A stretch of 64,000 nt of DNA from Streptomyces candidus (GTDB taxonomy: Bacteria; Actinomycetota; Actinomycetes; Streptomycetales; Streptomycetaceae). Each line of letters opens with the position of its first letter. Position 1 is the stretch's first letter. The stretch lies in assembly GCF_014207445.1 (NCBI RefSeq), contig NZ_JACHEM010000004.1:310001-374000 (forward strand). The letters are read 5' to 3'. A model generated the notes under the pieces. It was given only the letters and a program-made list of their open reading frames with translations. It made no database searches and was not told the origin of the DNA. Positions 63,816 through 64,000 of the stretch are shown here, piece by piece. The translations under genes were made by a program, and so were the position numbers.

Positions 63816-64000
63816 CTATTGCTGCGCGCTGTCCACTGCCGCCGCCTCCCGCGACAGCGCTCCCAGCACGCCGCCGGGCGTGTTGCCGGGCTCGACGGCC
63901 GCGCCGATCTCCTGCTTGATGTTCTCGCTGACCTTCGCCCAGGACGTCTTGCCCACCGGGTAGAGCTTCGCGGTCGGCATCGCGTCGAGGAACTTGCGGG
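63816..64000 (-). CDS. ABC solute-binding protein, C-terminal fragment
   Basis: Only the last 60 or so codons are in the window. RKFLDAMPTAKLYPVGKTSW, AKVSENIKQEIGAAVEPG and NTPGGVLGALSREAAAVDSA match the C-terminal helices of family-1 (carbohydrate-type) extracellular solute-binding proteins. The rest, including the signal peptide, lies beyond the right edge. It is upstream of DUF3263 and otsB on the same strand. Confidence 0.8.
   Translation of the reverse strand, partial: RKFLDAMPTAKLYPVGKTSWAKVSENIKQEIGAAVEPGNTPGGVLGALSREAAAVDSAQQ

Overview
The window is about 72% GC chromosomal DNA with the codon bias, frequent GTG/TTG starts and gene content of a Streptomyces. Diagnostic genes include the futalosine menaquinone genes mqnB/mqnD, a groEL ending in [10 protein letters not shown] behind tandem CIRCE elements, an actinobacterial XPB helicase with its companion, DUF2530/DUF2771/DUF3027/DUF3263 proteins, and a thrC-cysO pair. 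No IS element, phage, CRISPR array or biosynthetic cluster was seen, so it reads as conserved chromosome with scattered accessory genes.

Layout. 1-4.8 kb: serC (5' end cut), a deletion scar holding the 3' halves of an ABC-2 permease gene and a tetR gene, a secreted beta-propeller protein, a GDSL hydrolase, a zinc-ribbon protein and a cyclophilin. 5-10.8 kb: secreted alpha/beta hydrolase, CMD/AhpD protein, MarR, aldo/keto reductase, and a marR-MFS efflux pair. 10.8-15.5 kb: AzgA-type purine permease, DUF2530 protein and a CtpE-like P-type ATPase, followed by a 33/31-bp tandem repeat. 15.8-24.7 kb: a 1044-residue sacsin-like GHKL ATPase, DUF3027, an MFS protein, DUF2771 lipoprotein-mqnB-mqnD, and a cold-shock protein with an extra C-terminal domain. 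25.5-29.7 kb: a four-gene ferric-siderophore ABC operon behind a candidate iron box. 31.3-36.6 kb: XPB companion, VanZ and XPB helicase. 36.8-41.4 kb: GT87 mannosyltransferase, a repeat-rich spacer and a HelD-like ATPase. 41.7-45.9 kb: cutC and copA diverge around CsoR-type boxes. 46-47.7 kb: a chloramphenicol-type MFS exporter. 48.7-52.2 kb: a MurNAc operon (murR-murQ-murP) behind a palindromic operator. 52.2-58.7 kb: Uma2 protein, AGCS symporter, groEL, CspA, cysO and thrC, with thrC behind a SAM riboswitch. 59-64 kb: GpgS, OtsA, initiator tRNA, OtsB, DUF3263 and the end of a solute-binding protein gene.

Themes. Several neighbouring genes serve compatible solutes or cell-envelope sugars: gpgS, otsA/otsB, murRQP and the GT87 enzyme. 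Metal handling is represented by the iron ABC operon, copA/cutC and the CtpE-like ATPase. Many genes have a TANNNT-like -10 box ending 6-7 nt before the start codon, which suggests leaderless transcripts. The most informative non-coding elements are the SAM aptamer whose closing stem covers the thrC ribosome-binding site, the tandem CIRCE elements, the CsoR boxes followed by five GATC-headed 14-bp repeats in the copA leader, and the operator overlapping the murR start. All functional calls come from reading motifs. No database search was run.
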